Assembly: GCF_000020985.1 (NCBI RefSeq) | Contig: NC_011296.1 | Coordinates: forward strand, 1,726,001-1,790,000 | DNA: 64,000 bases | Direction: 5' to 3' | From: Thermodesulfovibrio yellowstonii DSM 11347 | GTDB lineage: Bacteria > Nitrospirota > Thermodesulfovibrionia > Thermodesulfovibrionales > Thermodesulfovibrionaceae | Shown: positions 24,771 through 32,962 of the stretch, piece by piece | Position numbering within the stretch: position 1 is the first letter of the stretch | Layout of the letters: every line of letters starts with the position of its first letter | Made by a program: the position numbers and the translations under genes | The notes under the pieces: model-generated | What the model was told of the DNA's origin: nothing | The model's input: the letters and a program-made list of their open reading frames with translations, nothing else | Databases searched by the model: none

Positions 24771-26903
24771 GTGGAAGTAGAACTTGAAATTAAAGGGAAA
24801 AAACTTGTTTTACAAACAGGCATTTTTGCAAAGCAAACAAATGGCTCTGTTTTAGCAAAATATGGAGACACATATGTATTATGCACCGTGGTTGCAGAAA
24901 AAACACCTAAAGAAGGATTAGATTTTGTTCCGCTGACAATTGATTATCAGGAAAAAGCTTACTCAGCAGGTAAAATACCTGGAGGTTTTTTTAAAAGAGA
25001 GGGTAAACCAACTGATAGAGAGATTCTGGTTTCCCGTTTAATTGACAGACCTGTAAGACCTCTTTTCCCTGACGGATTCAACTATGAAACTCAAGGAATA
25101 GCATCTGTTCTTTCCTACGGAGATGAAAATATTGCTGATATTTTAAGTATAATCGGGATTTCATCTGCTTTAACCATATCTGATATTCCATTTAATGGAC
25201 CTGTTGCAGCTGTAAGAGTTGGAATGGTTGAAGAAGAATTCATTTTAAATCCTGACAATGACGAAGCTGAAAAAAGCATCCTTAATTTAGTAGTTGCAGG
25301 TACAGAAGAAGCAGTAACCATGGTTGAAGGAGGAGCTGCAGAATGCTCTGAAGAGACTCTTGTAGAAGCCTTGAAATTTGCTCATACTCATATAAAAAAA
25401 ATAATAGCCCTGCAAAAAAAACTTCAACAATTATCAGGCAAACCAAAAAGAGAAATTATTTCACTTAATGGAGATGAAGAGATTCAAAAAGCAATCTTAA
25501 ATATCATTGGAGGAAAAATTGAAAATGCCTTGTTTCTTCCCAAAAAAGTTGAAAGGCAACAAGCCCTTGATGAACTCCTTAATGAATGTCTGCAGAACTT
25601 AAATACAGAAGAGTTTCGGCAGAAATTATATGGTAATTTTGACAAAGATATATCATTAGAAATCACTAATGCTTTTGATAAAGTAATCAAAAAATTTATG
25701 CGTGAGTCAATTGTAAAAAAAGGGATAAGAGCGGACGGCAGAAAGTCCGATGAAATAAGACCTATTACATGCATGATTGGAATCTTGCCAAGAGTTCATG
25801 GTTCTGCTTTATTCACAAGAGGAGAAACTCAAGCTCTTGTTGCAACTACTCTTGGTACATCAGAAGATGAACAAAAAGTTGATTCTCTTGAAGGAGAAAT
25901 ATTTAAAACCTTTATGCTACATTACAACTTTTTACCTTTCAGTGTTGGAGAAGTTAAACCTTTACGGGCACCAGGAAGAAGAGAAATTGGGCATGGTTAT
26001 CTTGCAGAAAGAGCATTGAGCTATGTAATTCCTTCTAAGGATGAATTCCCGTATACAATAAGAGTTGTATCAGATATTCTTGAATCAAATGGTTCATCAT
26101 CAATGGCAACTGTATGCGGAGCAACTCTTTCTCTCATGGACGCTGGAGTTCCTATAAAAGCACCTGTTGCAGGAGTTGCGATGGGGCTTATCAAAGAGGG
26201 AGACAAAACTGTTGTGCTTACTGATATTCTCGGAATGGAAGACCATTATGGTGACATGGATTTCAAAGTAGCAGGAACTGAAAAAGGTATAACAGCCTTC
26301 CAGATGGATGTAAAAATCTCTGGAATCAGTTATGAAATATTTAAAAAAGCTCTTAAACAAGCAAAACAGGCAAGATTATTCATACTTAAAAAAATGGCTG
26401 AAACTATTTCTGAACCTAAAAAAGAGCTTTCTTTATATGCTCCAAGAATATACAAAATACAGGTTAAACCTGAAAAAATTAGAGATATTATTGGGACAGG
26501 TGGTAAGGTAATTAAAGGAATTATAGAAGAAACAGGAGTTAAAATAGATATTGAAGACAAAGAAGGAATTGTTAAAATAGCTTCTTCTAATGAATCTGCT
26601 GCACAAAAAGCAATTGAAATTATCAAAGGAATCACTCAAGAAGCTGAACTCGGAAGAATCTATATGGGTAAGGTAACAAGAATAGTAGACTTCGGGGCAT
26701 TTGTTGAAATCATGCCAGGAGTTGAAGGATTACTACATATATCCCAAATTGCTGATAAAAGGATTCAAAAAGTATCAGAGGTATTAAAAACAGGAGAACA
26801 AATTCCTGTTAAAGTAATTGAAATTGATGAACTCGGAAGAGTTCGTCTCAGTAGAAAAGAAGCACTCCGAGAAATAGAAAACAGAACTGCCACAAAAACA
26901 TAA
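24771..26903 (+). CDS. pnp: Polynucleotide phosphorylase
   Basis: 710 aa. Two RNase PH domains: the first includes KTPKEGLDFVPLTIDYQEKAYSAGKIPGGF with RPVRPLFPDGF, the second GIRADGRKSDEIRPITC, RGETQALVATTLGT and SNGSSSMATVCGATLSLMDAG with DILGMEDHYGDMDFKVAGT. A KH domain (IRDIIGTGGKVIKGIIEETG) and an S1 domain (GKVTRIVDFGAFVEIMPGVEGLLHIS) follow. It degrades RNA 3'-5' with phosphate. The start is GTG, 21 bp after rpsO, a known co-transcribed pair. Confidence 0.98.
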   Translation: MEVELEIKGKKLVLQTGIFAKQTNGSVLAKYGDTYVLCTVVAEKTPKEGLDFVPLTIDYQEKAYSAGKIPGGFFKREGKPTDREILVSRLIDRPVRPLFPDGFNYETQGIASVLSYGDENIADILSIIGISSALTISDIPFNGPVAAVRVGMVEEEFILNPDNDEAEKSILNLVVAGTEEAVTMVEGGAAECSEETLVEALKFAHTHIKKIIALQKKLQQLSGKPKREIISLNGDEEIQKAILNIIGGKIENALFLPKKVERQQALDELLNECLQNLNTEEFRQKLYGNFDKDISLEITNAFDKVIKKFMRESIVKKGIRADGRKSDEIRPITCMIGILPRVHGSALFTRGETQALVATTLGTSEDEQKVDSLEGEIFKTFMLHYNFLPFSVGEVKPLRAPGRREIGHGYLAERALSYVIPSKDEFPYTIRVVSDILESNGSSSMATVCGATLSLMDAGVPIKAPVAGVAMGLIKEGDKTVVLTDILGMEDHYGDMDFKVAGTEKGITAFQMDVKISGISYEIFKKALKQAKQARLFILKKMAETISEPKKELSLYAPRIYKIQVKPEKIRDIIGTGGKVIKGIIEETGVKIDIEDKEGIVKIASSNESAAQKAIEIIKGITQEAELGRIYMGKVTRIVDFGAFVEIMPGVEGLLHISQIADKRIQKVSEVLKTGEQIPVKVIEIDELGRVRLSRKEALREIENRTATKT

Positions 26904-26908
26904 TTCTG

Positions 26909-28144
26909 ATGATAAAAAAAACTTATCTTTCCTCAAACCTCCCTGTAATAATGAATAAAATGAATTATTACAGGTCTTTTGTTCTTGGTATATGGATAAA
27001 GCATGGAGCCAGGCATGAAAGTTCTTCAAAAAATGGATTATCACATTTTATAGAACATCTCTTCTTTCAGGGAACTTCAAAGAGAAATGCTCGGGACATA
27101 TCTTTTGAAATTGACAGCATGGGTGGAGATATAAATGCTTTTACATCAAGAGAATTTACAGCGCTATATATAAAAGTCCTTGATTCATCTATATGCAAAG
27201 CTATAGAACTAATTGGAGACATTTATTCAAACCCTCTATTTCCTGAACAGGAAATAGAAAAAGAACGTTCAGTTATACTTGATGAAATCAGAACAATAAA
27301 TGATACTCCTGATGAATTGATTCATGATCTTTTTATGGAAAACTCATTTCCTGATGGCTTAGGACAACCAATTCTTGGTAAAGAGTCCACAGTATCAGAA
27401 ATAACCAGAAAAGATATCATTGACTGTTATAACAATTTCTATGGAATAAACAACTGTATAATAAGCTGTGCTGGAAATTTTGAAGAAAAAAAATTAATTG
27501 AATGTCTTGAAAAAAATATTACAGCTAAAACTTCTAATAAATCTCCAGTAATTAATAATGCAAATTTCTCTTCTTGTCTTAAGGTACATGAGAAGGATTT
27601 AAATGAAATCCATCTGTGCATAGGATTTGATACTTTCCCCTTTAAAAGTCCTTACAGGCATGCTTTAACCCTACTTAACTGCATTATTGGCGGAAGTGTT
27701 AGTTCAAGACTATTTCAGGAAATAAGAGAAAAACAAGGGTGGGTCTACAATATTTATTCTTTTACTTCATTCTATTATGATGCAGGTGTATTTGGTATTT
27801 ATACAGCTTGTGACCGTAAGAAAATAAATAAAATAATTGAAACAATCTTTAAAATACTAAAACAGATTCCTGAAAACTTAAAAAAAGAAGAAATGGATAG
27901 AGCAAAAACTCAAGTTATATCTCAAATTCTTTTTTCTTCTGAATCACCAAGCTCTATTATGCATAATTTAGCATATCAGGAATTGTATCTTGAAGAGTCT
28001 TACAGCATTGAACAGCAAATAAAACAAATTGAAACAGTCTCATTTAAAGAACTGAAAAATATAGCTTCCATTTTAAAGGAGAAAAATTTCTCAATAACAA
28101 TTCTTGGTCCTATAAGTGAAAAAGAAATTTACATTGAAAAATAA
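26909..28144 (+). CDS. M16-family zinc peptidase (YmxG/processing-peptidase-like)
   Basis: 411 aa. The inverted zinc motif HFIEHLFFQGTSKRNA (HxxEH) is at about residues 47-62, with the third ligand in EKERSVILDEIRTI about 75 residues later. The C-terminal half has the R/Y pair region (KQGWVYNIYSFTSFYYDAG) typical of M16B enzymes. It follows pnp by 5 bp, the same order as pnp-ymxG in Bacillus. The physiological substrate is not known. Confidence 0.93.
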   Translation: MIKKTYLSSNLPVIMNKMNYYRSFVLGIWIKHGARHESSSKNGLSHFIEHLFFQGTSKRNARDISFEIDSMGGDINAFTSREFTALYIKVLDSSICKAIELIGDIYSNPLFPEQEIEKERSVILDEIRTINDTPDELIHDLFMENSFPDGLGQPILGKESTVSEITRKDIIDCYNNFYGINNCIISCAGNFEEKKLIECLEKNITAKTSNKSPVINNANFSSCLKVHEKDLNEIHLCIGFDTFPFKSPYRHALTLLNCIIGGSVSSRLFQEIREKQGWVYNIYSFTSFYYDAGVFGIYTACDRKKINKIIETIFKILKQIPENLKKEEMDRAKTQVISQILFSSESPSSIMHNLAYQELYLEESYSIEQQIKQIETVSFKELKNIASILKEKNFSITILGPISEKEIYIEK

Positions 28145-28145
28145 A

Positions 28146-28166
28146 AAGGGCGGATAACCCCGCCCC
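28146..28166 (-). terminator. Terminator between M16 peptidase and qmoC
   Basis: GGGCGG (28148-28153) and CCGCCC (28160-28165) pair across a 6-nt loop. On the minus strand the stem is followed by CTTTTTATTTTT, so it ends the qmo transcript. It may also slow plus-strand transcription, where the T tract is weaker. Confidence 0.8.
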
Positions 28167-28179
28167 TACTTTAAATCAA

Positions 28180-29328
28180 TTAAGCAGCTTCTTCTTGTTT
28201 AATAGCTTCTTCTCTTAAAGAAGCCTTTGCAAAAACCATTGCTGTAGCTCTGTAAACCATATGAGCCATCTTTGAATGAGGAGCATATGCAAAGAGAGCA
28301 AATACAAATACAAGATGAGCAATGTAGGATGCATATCCAAGAGTTTCCGCTTCAGCAAGTCTCAAAATTTCTGCAAGAAATCCTGTAACTCCTACTCCTG
28401 CAATTATAGTAATCAATAACCAGTCAAAATAGCTTCCCATACCCTGTTTTACAGCATTTTTACTTCTGTTGACGATAACCAGAAACATTCCAATAATAAG
28501 AGCTATTCCGCTAATATTGCCTATAATTTTTACAATATTTGTTTGTGGATATGGAGACTCCCATCTCAGAACCCATTCATAGAAAGCAGCTATACCTGTT
28601 GTTATCGCCAGTCCGATAAAAGCATAAAGAACAAGAATGTGAGCTGTATATCTACCTTTATTTACACCGCAGAGTTGAAATTTTTTGTGCAACAATACGT
28701 CTTTTATAGTTTCATATATACAGCCATATATATCCTTACGTTTAACCTCTGCTACAGATGCAAGATCAAGCCAGTATCGTTTAACTCCATTGTAGAAACA
28801 GATTATTGCAAATGCTGCTAATGCCATAAATGGAACATCTATCCATGGAACAGCAGGCAAAAATGCTACGTAAGAAATCTCACCATTCTCACCCCTGGGA
28901 ATCTCAGTTCCACTAAAGTATCCAAGAATAGCCATCTCTCCAAGAAAAAGTAAAAGCGGAATCAGAAATATAAGAAGTAGATATTTTGGGTCTGATACCC
29001 ATTTAGCAAGAAAGCTCGGTGGCGAATAGTTTTGTATCATCAATTTTCTAACAGCACCTAAAACTTCACCAGGTTTTGCTCCTCTGGGACAGTATGCAGT
29101 ACAGTCTCCACAGTGGTGGCATAGCCATATATCAGGATTCTGGAAAAGCTTCTCTTTAATTCCCCATTGGGCATAAAGCATCTCTTTTCTGGGAAAAGGT
29201 GCTTTGTCAGGTGAAAGCGGGCATACGACAGTGCAAGTAGAGCATTGATAACATTTTTTCAATGACTCTCCGCCTGCTTTTATAATCTCTTTTGCAAAAT
29301 TCAAATCTGGTTTTACTGGTTTGTCCAT
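28180..29328 (-). CDS. qmoC: QmoC, membrane subunit of the quinone-interacting oxidoreductase
   Basis: 382 aa. An HdrC-like N-terminus holds two [4Fe-4S] motifs (CYQCSTCTVVCPLSPDK near residue 22 and CHHCGDCTAYCPRGAKPGEV near 70). About six membrane helices of cytochrome b/NarI type follow (from residue ~112 to ~355). QmoC moves electrons between menaquinone and QmoAB, which pass them to APS reductase. GGAGGGAAGAC precedes the ATG. It is last in the sat-apr-qmo block and is followed by a terminator. The gene set fits dissimilatory sulfate reduction. Confidence 0.95.
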   Translation of the reverse strand: MDKPVKPDLNFAKEIIKAGGESLKKCYQCSTCTVVCPLSPDKAPFPRKEMLYAQWGIKEKLFQNPDIWLCHHCGDCTAYCPRGAKPGEVLGAVRKLMIQNYSPPSFLAKWVSDPKYLLLIFLIPLLLFLGEMAILGYFSGTEIPRGENGEISYVAFLPAVPWIDVPFMALAAFAIICFYNGVKRYWLDLASVAEVKRKDIYGCIYETIKDVLLHKKFQLCGVNKGRYTAHILVLYAFIGLAITTGIAAFYEWVLRWESPYPQTNIVKIIGNISGIALIIGMFLVIVNRSKNAVKQGMGSYFDWLLITIIAGVGVTGFLAEILRLAEAETLGYASYIAHLVFVFALFAYAPHSKMAHMVYRATAMVFAKASLREEAIKQEEAA

Positions 29329-29339
29329 GTCTTCCCTCC

Positions 29340-31574
29340 TTAGAAGCCCTTAAATGGATTTGGACCGATTTGTCTGATTTTCTCCATAAACTCATCTATT
29401 ATTGATGGAATTCTCCAGTACTCATCAATTGCCACTTCATACATCTGCACTCTGTCTGATTCAAGCTGAAGCCTATCAAGAGTTTCCTGAACCTTACCAA
29501 GTCTGTATTTTGCAAGCTCGCTTCCTTTAGCAAAATGACATTGATAATTTTCACCGAACTTACATCCAAGAAGGAGCATTCCATCAACTCCTTTTGATAA
29601 AGCGTCTGCGATCCAGACAAGATTCATAGAACCAAGACATCTAAGCTGGATAAATCTTAATGCAGGATCAAGCTTAAGTCTATGAAGCGCTGCTGTCTCT
29701 GTTGCTGGGAATGCGTCATTTTCGCAACAAAGCACTATAATACGAGGTCTATCATCCTCGCTTGGAACTGAAACATTCTTTAGCATTGTTCCAATCATGT
29801 CAACACTATAGTCTTTAAAGGAAACGATTCTCTCTGGGCATGCACCCATACATGTTCCGCATCTACGGCATCTATTAGGCTTGTAAAATGGAACACCTTT
29901 TTCATCCTCATCAATTGCACCAAATGGGCACTCTTCTGTACAACGCTTACAGGCTGTGCACTTTGTAAGATTTGGCTCAGGGAATGAAGTATCCCACGCT
30001 CTTGGATGAACTGCTATTCCCTTTGCGACATGCTCCACACACTGAATTGCCTTCAATGCAGCACCCTTTGCATCTTCCTGTGCCTCAGTCATGTTCATAG
30101 GTTGACGAACTGGTCCAACTGCATATATACCTGTTCTGCGGGTTTCATATTGGAAACAGATAAAGTTGGAATCAACAAAGCCAAATCCTCCTTCCAAAAA
30201 AGGAAGTTCAGGACCTTGGCGATATCCCAAGTTAAGAATAAACTCTGGCTTTTTAGTTGTTTCAATGTATTTTGCCTTTGCTTCATCTCCTTTCGCAGCT
30301 GCCTCTGCAAGTCCTATGAGATAATCCTGTGGCTCTTTTGTTGTTGGAACCATTCCTGTTGCAAGAACAACCATCTCTGCTTCTATTTCTGCTTTATCTC
30401 CAAGAAGAGAATCCTCTACAGTAACCACTAATTTGTCGTATTCTTCTCTTATCCCTGTAACCTCTCCTTTTGCAAGCATGACTCCTGGGGTGTTCTGAGC
30501 TTCCTTATAGTAATATTCAAGTTTTCCAGGTGTTCTTATATCCTTGTAAATAACCATTGCTGTAGCATCTGAATTACCGTCTGTTACATATCTTGCCTGC
30601 TTAAGAGTTGTTGCGCAACACATTCCTGAACAGTAAGGAATATGCTCAGGATCCCTCTGCCCAGCACACTGAACAAATAAAACTGTTTTAACCACTCTTT
30701 CATCAGAGGGTCTCTTAATTACTCCTTTATTCTTCTTTGCAAGTTCTTCAAACTCAAAGTTTGTTACCACATCCTTGAATTTACCATATCCATATTTCTT
30801 TGTAAGTTTCTTAGCATCGTATGGCTTCCATCCAGTTGCCTGAATTATTGCACCTATTTTTATAGTTTCAGTGGAGCCATTTTTAGATATTGTTACATCA
30901 AAATCTCCTGGTTGCCCATCAATCTTTTCAATCTTTGAGGAGGTATAAACCTTAATTTTTGGATTTGATGTAACTTCATTTATAAGCGGCTCAAGATTGA
31001 CGTCACCAAGAACTCCTTTTGTATAATCATCAGTTGGCACTCTTTTGTAAAGTTTTCTTGCAAATCCGCCAAGTTCAGACTCCTTCTCAACAAGAACAAC
31101 ATCATATCCTGCTTTTGCTGCCTCTGTAGCAGCTGTCATCCCAGAAATTCCGCCGCCAACAACGAGTATTGATTTAACAGTCTCAATAATATAAGGCTCT
31201 GGAATTTCTCCTTTTTGAGCTTTAATAACTCCCATTTTGATATAATCTTCAGCGGCAAGCTGTTTTTCTTCTGGAGCTTCAATTGTCCATACAGCAAGCT
31301 CTCTTAATGGAACTCTCTCAACAAAACAACCGGGGAAACTAAACTCATAAGTTTTAACTCTTGGAGAACAGCCAGCAATTACTATGGAGTTTACACCCTG
31401 CTCAGCAATATCTTTTTTTATTAAATCAATACCTTCACGGCTACAAAAAACATCATGTACCTGTACAACAGGAACTCTCAAAGCATTTTTACCTATGTTT
31501 TGAATTTTTTCAACATCAACTGCTTCTCCTATACCACAGCCTTTGCAGATATATAGACCTATTTTCTTTTCCAT
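29340..31574 (-). CDS. qmoB: QmoB, HdrA-like flavoprotein with MvhD domain
   Basis: 744 aa. An N-terminal CxxC region (GLYICKGCGIGEAVD), the FAD Rossmann motif VVGGGISGMTAATEAAKAGYD, two ferredoxin clusters (CTACKRCTEECPFGAI and CRRCGTCMGACPERI near residues 560-600) and a C-terminal MvhD/FlpD-like domain (LCCENDAFPATETAALH...LLGCKFGENYQCHF) are visible. It is the HdrA-MvhD fusion typical of QmoB. The start at 31572-31574 follows GGAGGTAATT; an in-frame ATG 93 bp upstream lies inside qmoA's end and is rejected. Confidence 0.95.
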   Translation of the reverse strand: MEKKIGLYICKGCGIGEAVDVEKIQNIGKNALRVPVVQVHDVFCSREGIDLIKKDIAEQGVNSIVIAGCSPRVKTYEFSFPGCFVERVPLRELAVWTIEAPEEKQLAAEDYIKMGVIKAQKGEIPEPYIIETVKSILVVGGGISGMTAATEAAKAGYDVVLVEKESELGGFARKLYKRVPTDDYTKGVLGDVNLEPLINEVTSNPKIKVYTSSKIEKIDGQPGDFDVTISKNGSTETIKIGAIIQATGWKPYDAKKLTKKYGYGKFKDVVTNFEFEELAKKNKGVIKRPSDERVVKTVLFVQCAGQRDPEHIPYCSGMCCATTLKQARYVTDGNSDATAMVIYKDIRTPGKLEYYYKEAQNTPGVMLAKGEVTGIREEYDKLVVTVEDSLLGDKAEIEAEMVVLATGMVPTTKEPQDYLIGLAEAAAKGDEAKAKYIETTKKPEFILNLGYRQGPELPFLEGGFGFVDSNFICFQYETRRTGIYAVGPVRQPMNMTEAQEDAKGAALKAIQCVEHVAKGIAVHPRAWDTSFPEPNLTKCTACKRCTEECPFGAIDEDEKGVPFYKPNRCRRCGTCMGACPERIVSFKDYSVDMIGTMLKNVSVPSEDDRPRIIVLCCENDAFPATETAALHRLKLDPALRFIQLRCLGSMNLVWIADALSKGVDGMLLLGCKFGENYQCHFAKGSELAKYRLGKVQETLDRLQLESDRVQMYEVAIDEYWRIPSIIDEFMEKIRQIGPNPFKGF

Positions 31575-31576
31575 AA

Positions 31577-32824
31577 TTACCTCCTTACTCCAGTCTGAAT
31601 TGCCTTGAGGGCAGCAGATGTTGCATCCTTTCCACAACCTGCCACATCCATTGGAGCTTTTGCACAACCTGCAGAGTATATACCTTCAGCATCAACCACA
31701 AAGCCATCTATTGCATATTTAAGCCCCGGAACTTTTATTTCAATGCCCTCTGGCTGCATCCCTGTGGCAAGAACTACCATATCTACTTTCTTTCTTATCT
31801 TTTCTCCATTCAGCATATCTTCTGCAGTTACAATAACATCATCTGAATCCTTATCCTGTTCAACTGCAGCCACCTTACCTTTAATAAGATTAACCCCAGA
31901 TTGTTCTTTAACCTGATTGAAAAATTTCTCATATCTACCAGGTGTTCTTATGTCAATATAAAAGATATTCACCTCTGCGTCAGGATTCTGCTCTTTAATA
32001 TAAAGAGTATGTTTTAAAGAGGCAAGACAACAGATATAGGAACAGAAAGGCAGATGATTTTCATCTCTACTACCAGCACACTGAACAAAGGCTATTTTTT
32101 CAACAGGTTTTCCATCAGAAGGTCTTAAAATTTGTCCTCCAGTAGGTCCATTTTTAGATGCAAGTCTTTCAAGCATCATATTTGTTATTACATTTTTAAC
32201 CTTTCCAAAATTAAGATTATCTATCTTTGTAGCATCATAGGGTTTCCAGCCTGTAGCAACAACAATAGAATCAACCTTAACTTCTATTGTTTCAGGTTGC
32301 ATATTTAAATCAATAGCATTATATTTGCAGGCTTCAACACATGGAGCAGGACAATCTTTTGGACAAGCTGTTCTATCAACAACATATCTTAAAGGAAATG
32401 ATTGTTCAAAAGGAAGATAGATAGCCTTTGTTTTGTTTAAACCAAAATTAAAATCACTATCTTTTTCAACAGGACAGACTTCTGCACATGCATTACATGC
32501 TGTACAGTTTTCATTCACATATCTTGGATTAAGTTTAATTTTTACAGTATAGTCACCAGGGTTACCAGAAATAGATTCTACTTCAGCCATTGTATAAAAT
32601 GTAACTGAAGGATTTACTTTGATACGACGGAAATTAATCTCAAGTCCGCATAATGGTGGGCATATTTTCGGGAAATATTTATTTAACTGGGCAACTCTTC
32701 CGCCGAGATAAGGATTTTTTTCAACTATAATAACTTCAGCACCTGTCTCGGCAGCCTCTATGCCAGCAGTTAAACCACTGAACCCGCCACCAATTACCAA
32801 GATGCGATTTGTTTCAGCACTCAT
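31577..32824 (-). CDS. qmoA: QmoA, HdrA-like flavoprotein
   Basis: 415 aa. FAD-binding motif VIGGGFSGLTAGIEAAETGAE at the N-terminus, a NENCTACNACAEVCPVEKD ferredoxin-like cluster near residue 110 and further cysteines (CPKDCPAPCVEACKYNAI), then CAGSRDENHLPFCSYICC, as in HdrA proteins. It forms the soluble QmoAB module that hands electrons to AprAB. GGAGGCTGAGT precedes the start. qmoB follows after 2 bp. Two hairpins separate it from aprA. Confidence 0.95.
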   Translation of the reverse strand: MSAETNRILVIGGGFSGLTAGIEAAETGAEVIIVEKNPYLGGRVAQLNKYFPKICPPLCGLEINFRRIKVNPSVTFYTMAEVESISGNPGDYTVKIKLNPRYVNENCTACNACAEVCPVEKDSDFNFGLNKTKAIYLPFEQSFPLRYVVDRTACPKDCPAPCVEACKYNAIDLNMQPETIEVKVDSIVVATGWKPYDATKIDNLNFGKVKNVITNMMLERLASKNGPTGGQILRPSDGKPVEKIAFVQCAGSRDENHLPFCSYICCLASLKHTLYIKEQNPDAEVNIFYIDIRTPGRYEKFFNQVKEQSGVNLIKGKVAAVEQDKDSDDVIVTAEDMLNGEKIRKKVDMVVLATGMQPEGIEIKVPGLKYAIDGFVVDAEGIYSAGCAKAPMDVAGCGKDATSAALKAIQTGVRR

Positions 32825-32855
32825 ACTCAGCCTCCTTTATTTGATTCTTAAACAT

Positions 32856-32895
32856 AAAAATTCGTAATACAGTTTTAACTGCATTACGAATTTTT
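32856..32895. terminator. Long symmetric hairpin between aprA and qmoA
   Basis: A 19-bp stem (32856-32874 with 32877-32895, one A-C mismatch) with A and T runs on its flanks, so it looks like a bidirectional terminator. It is the second hairpin after the aprA stop, only 32 bp upstream of the qmoA start. It may cut or attenuate read-through from apr into qmo. Confidence 0.75.
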
Positions 32896-32927
32896 ATTAT
32901 CATGTGTTTTCAATTGTTTAAAATTAA

Positions 32928-32950
32928 AGGGAGGGGAAATCCCCCTCCCT
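32928..32950 (-). terminator. Terminator downstream of aprA
   Basis: A 9-bp GC-rich stem (AGGGAGGGG at 32928-32936 with CCCCTCCCT at 32942-32950) followed on the minus strand by TTTAATTTT. It lies 12 bp beyond the aprA stop. Confidence 0.85.
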
Positions 32951-32962
32951 AACTCAACTGTA

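Noticed and set aside
30006-30431. 141-aa plus-strand frame inside qmoB
   Set aside because: Antisense to the MvhD/ferredoxin part of qmoB; cysteine-rich composition mirrors the coding strand and there is no ribosome site.
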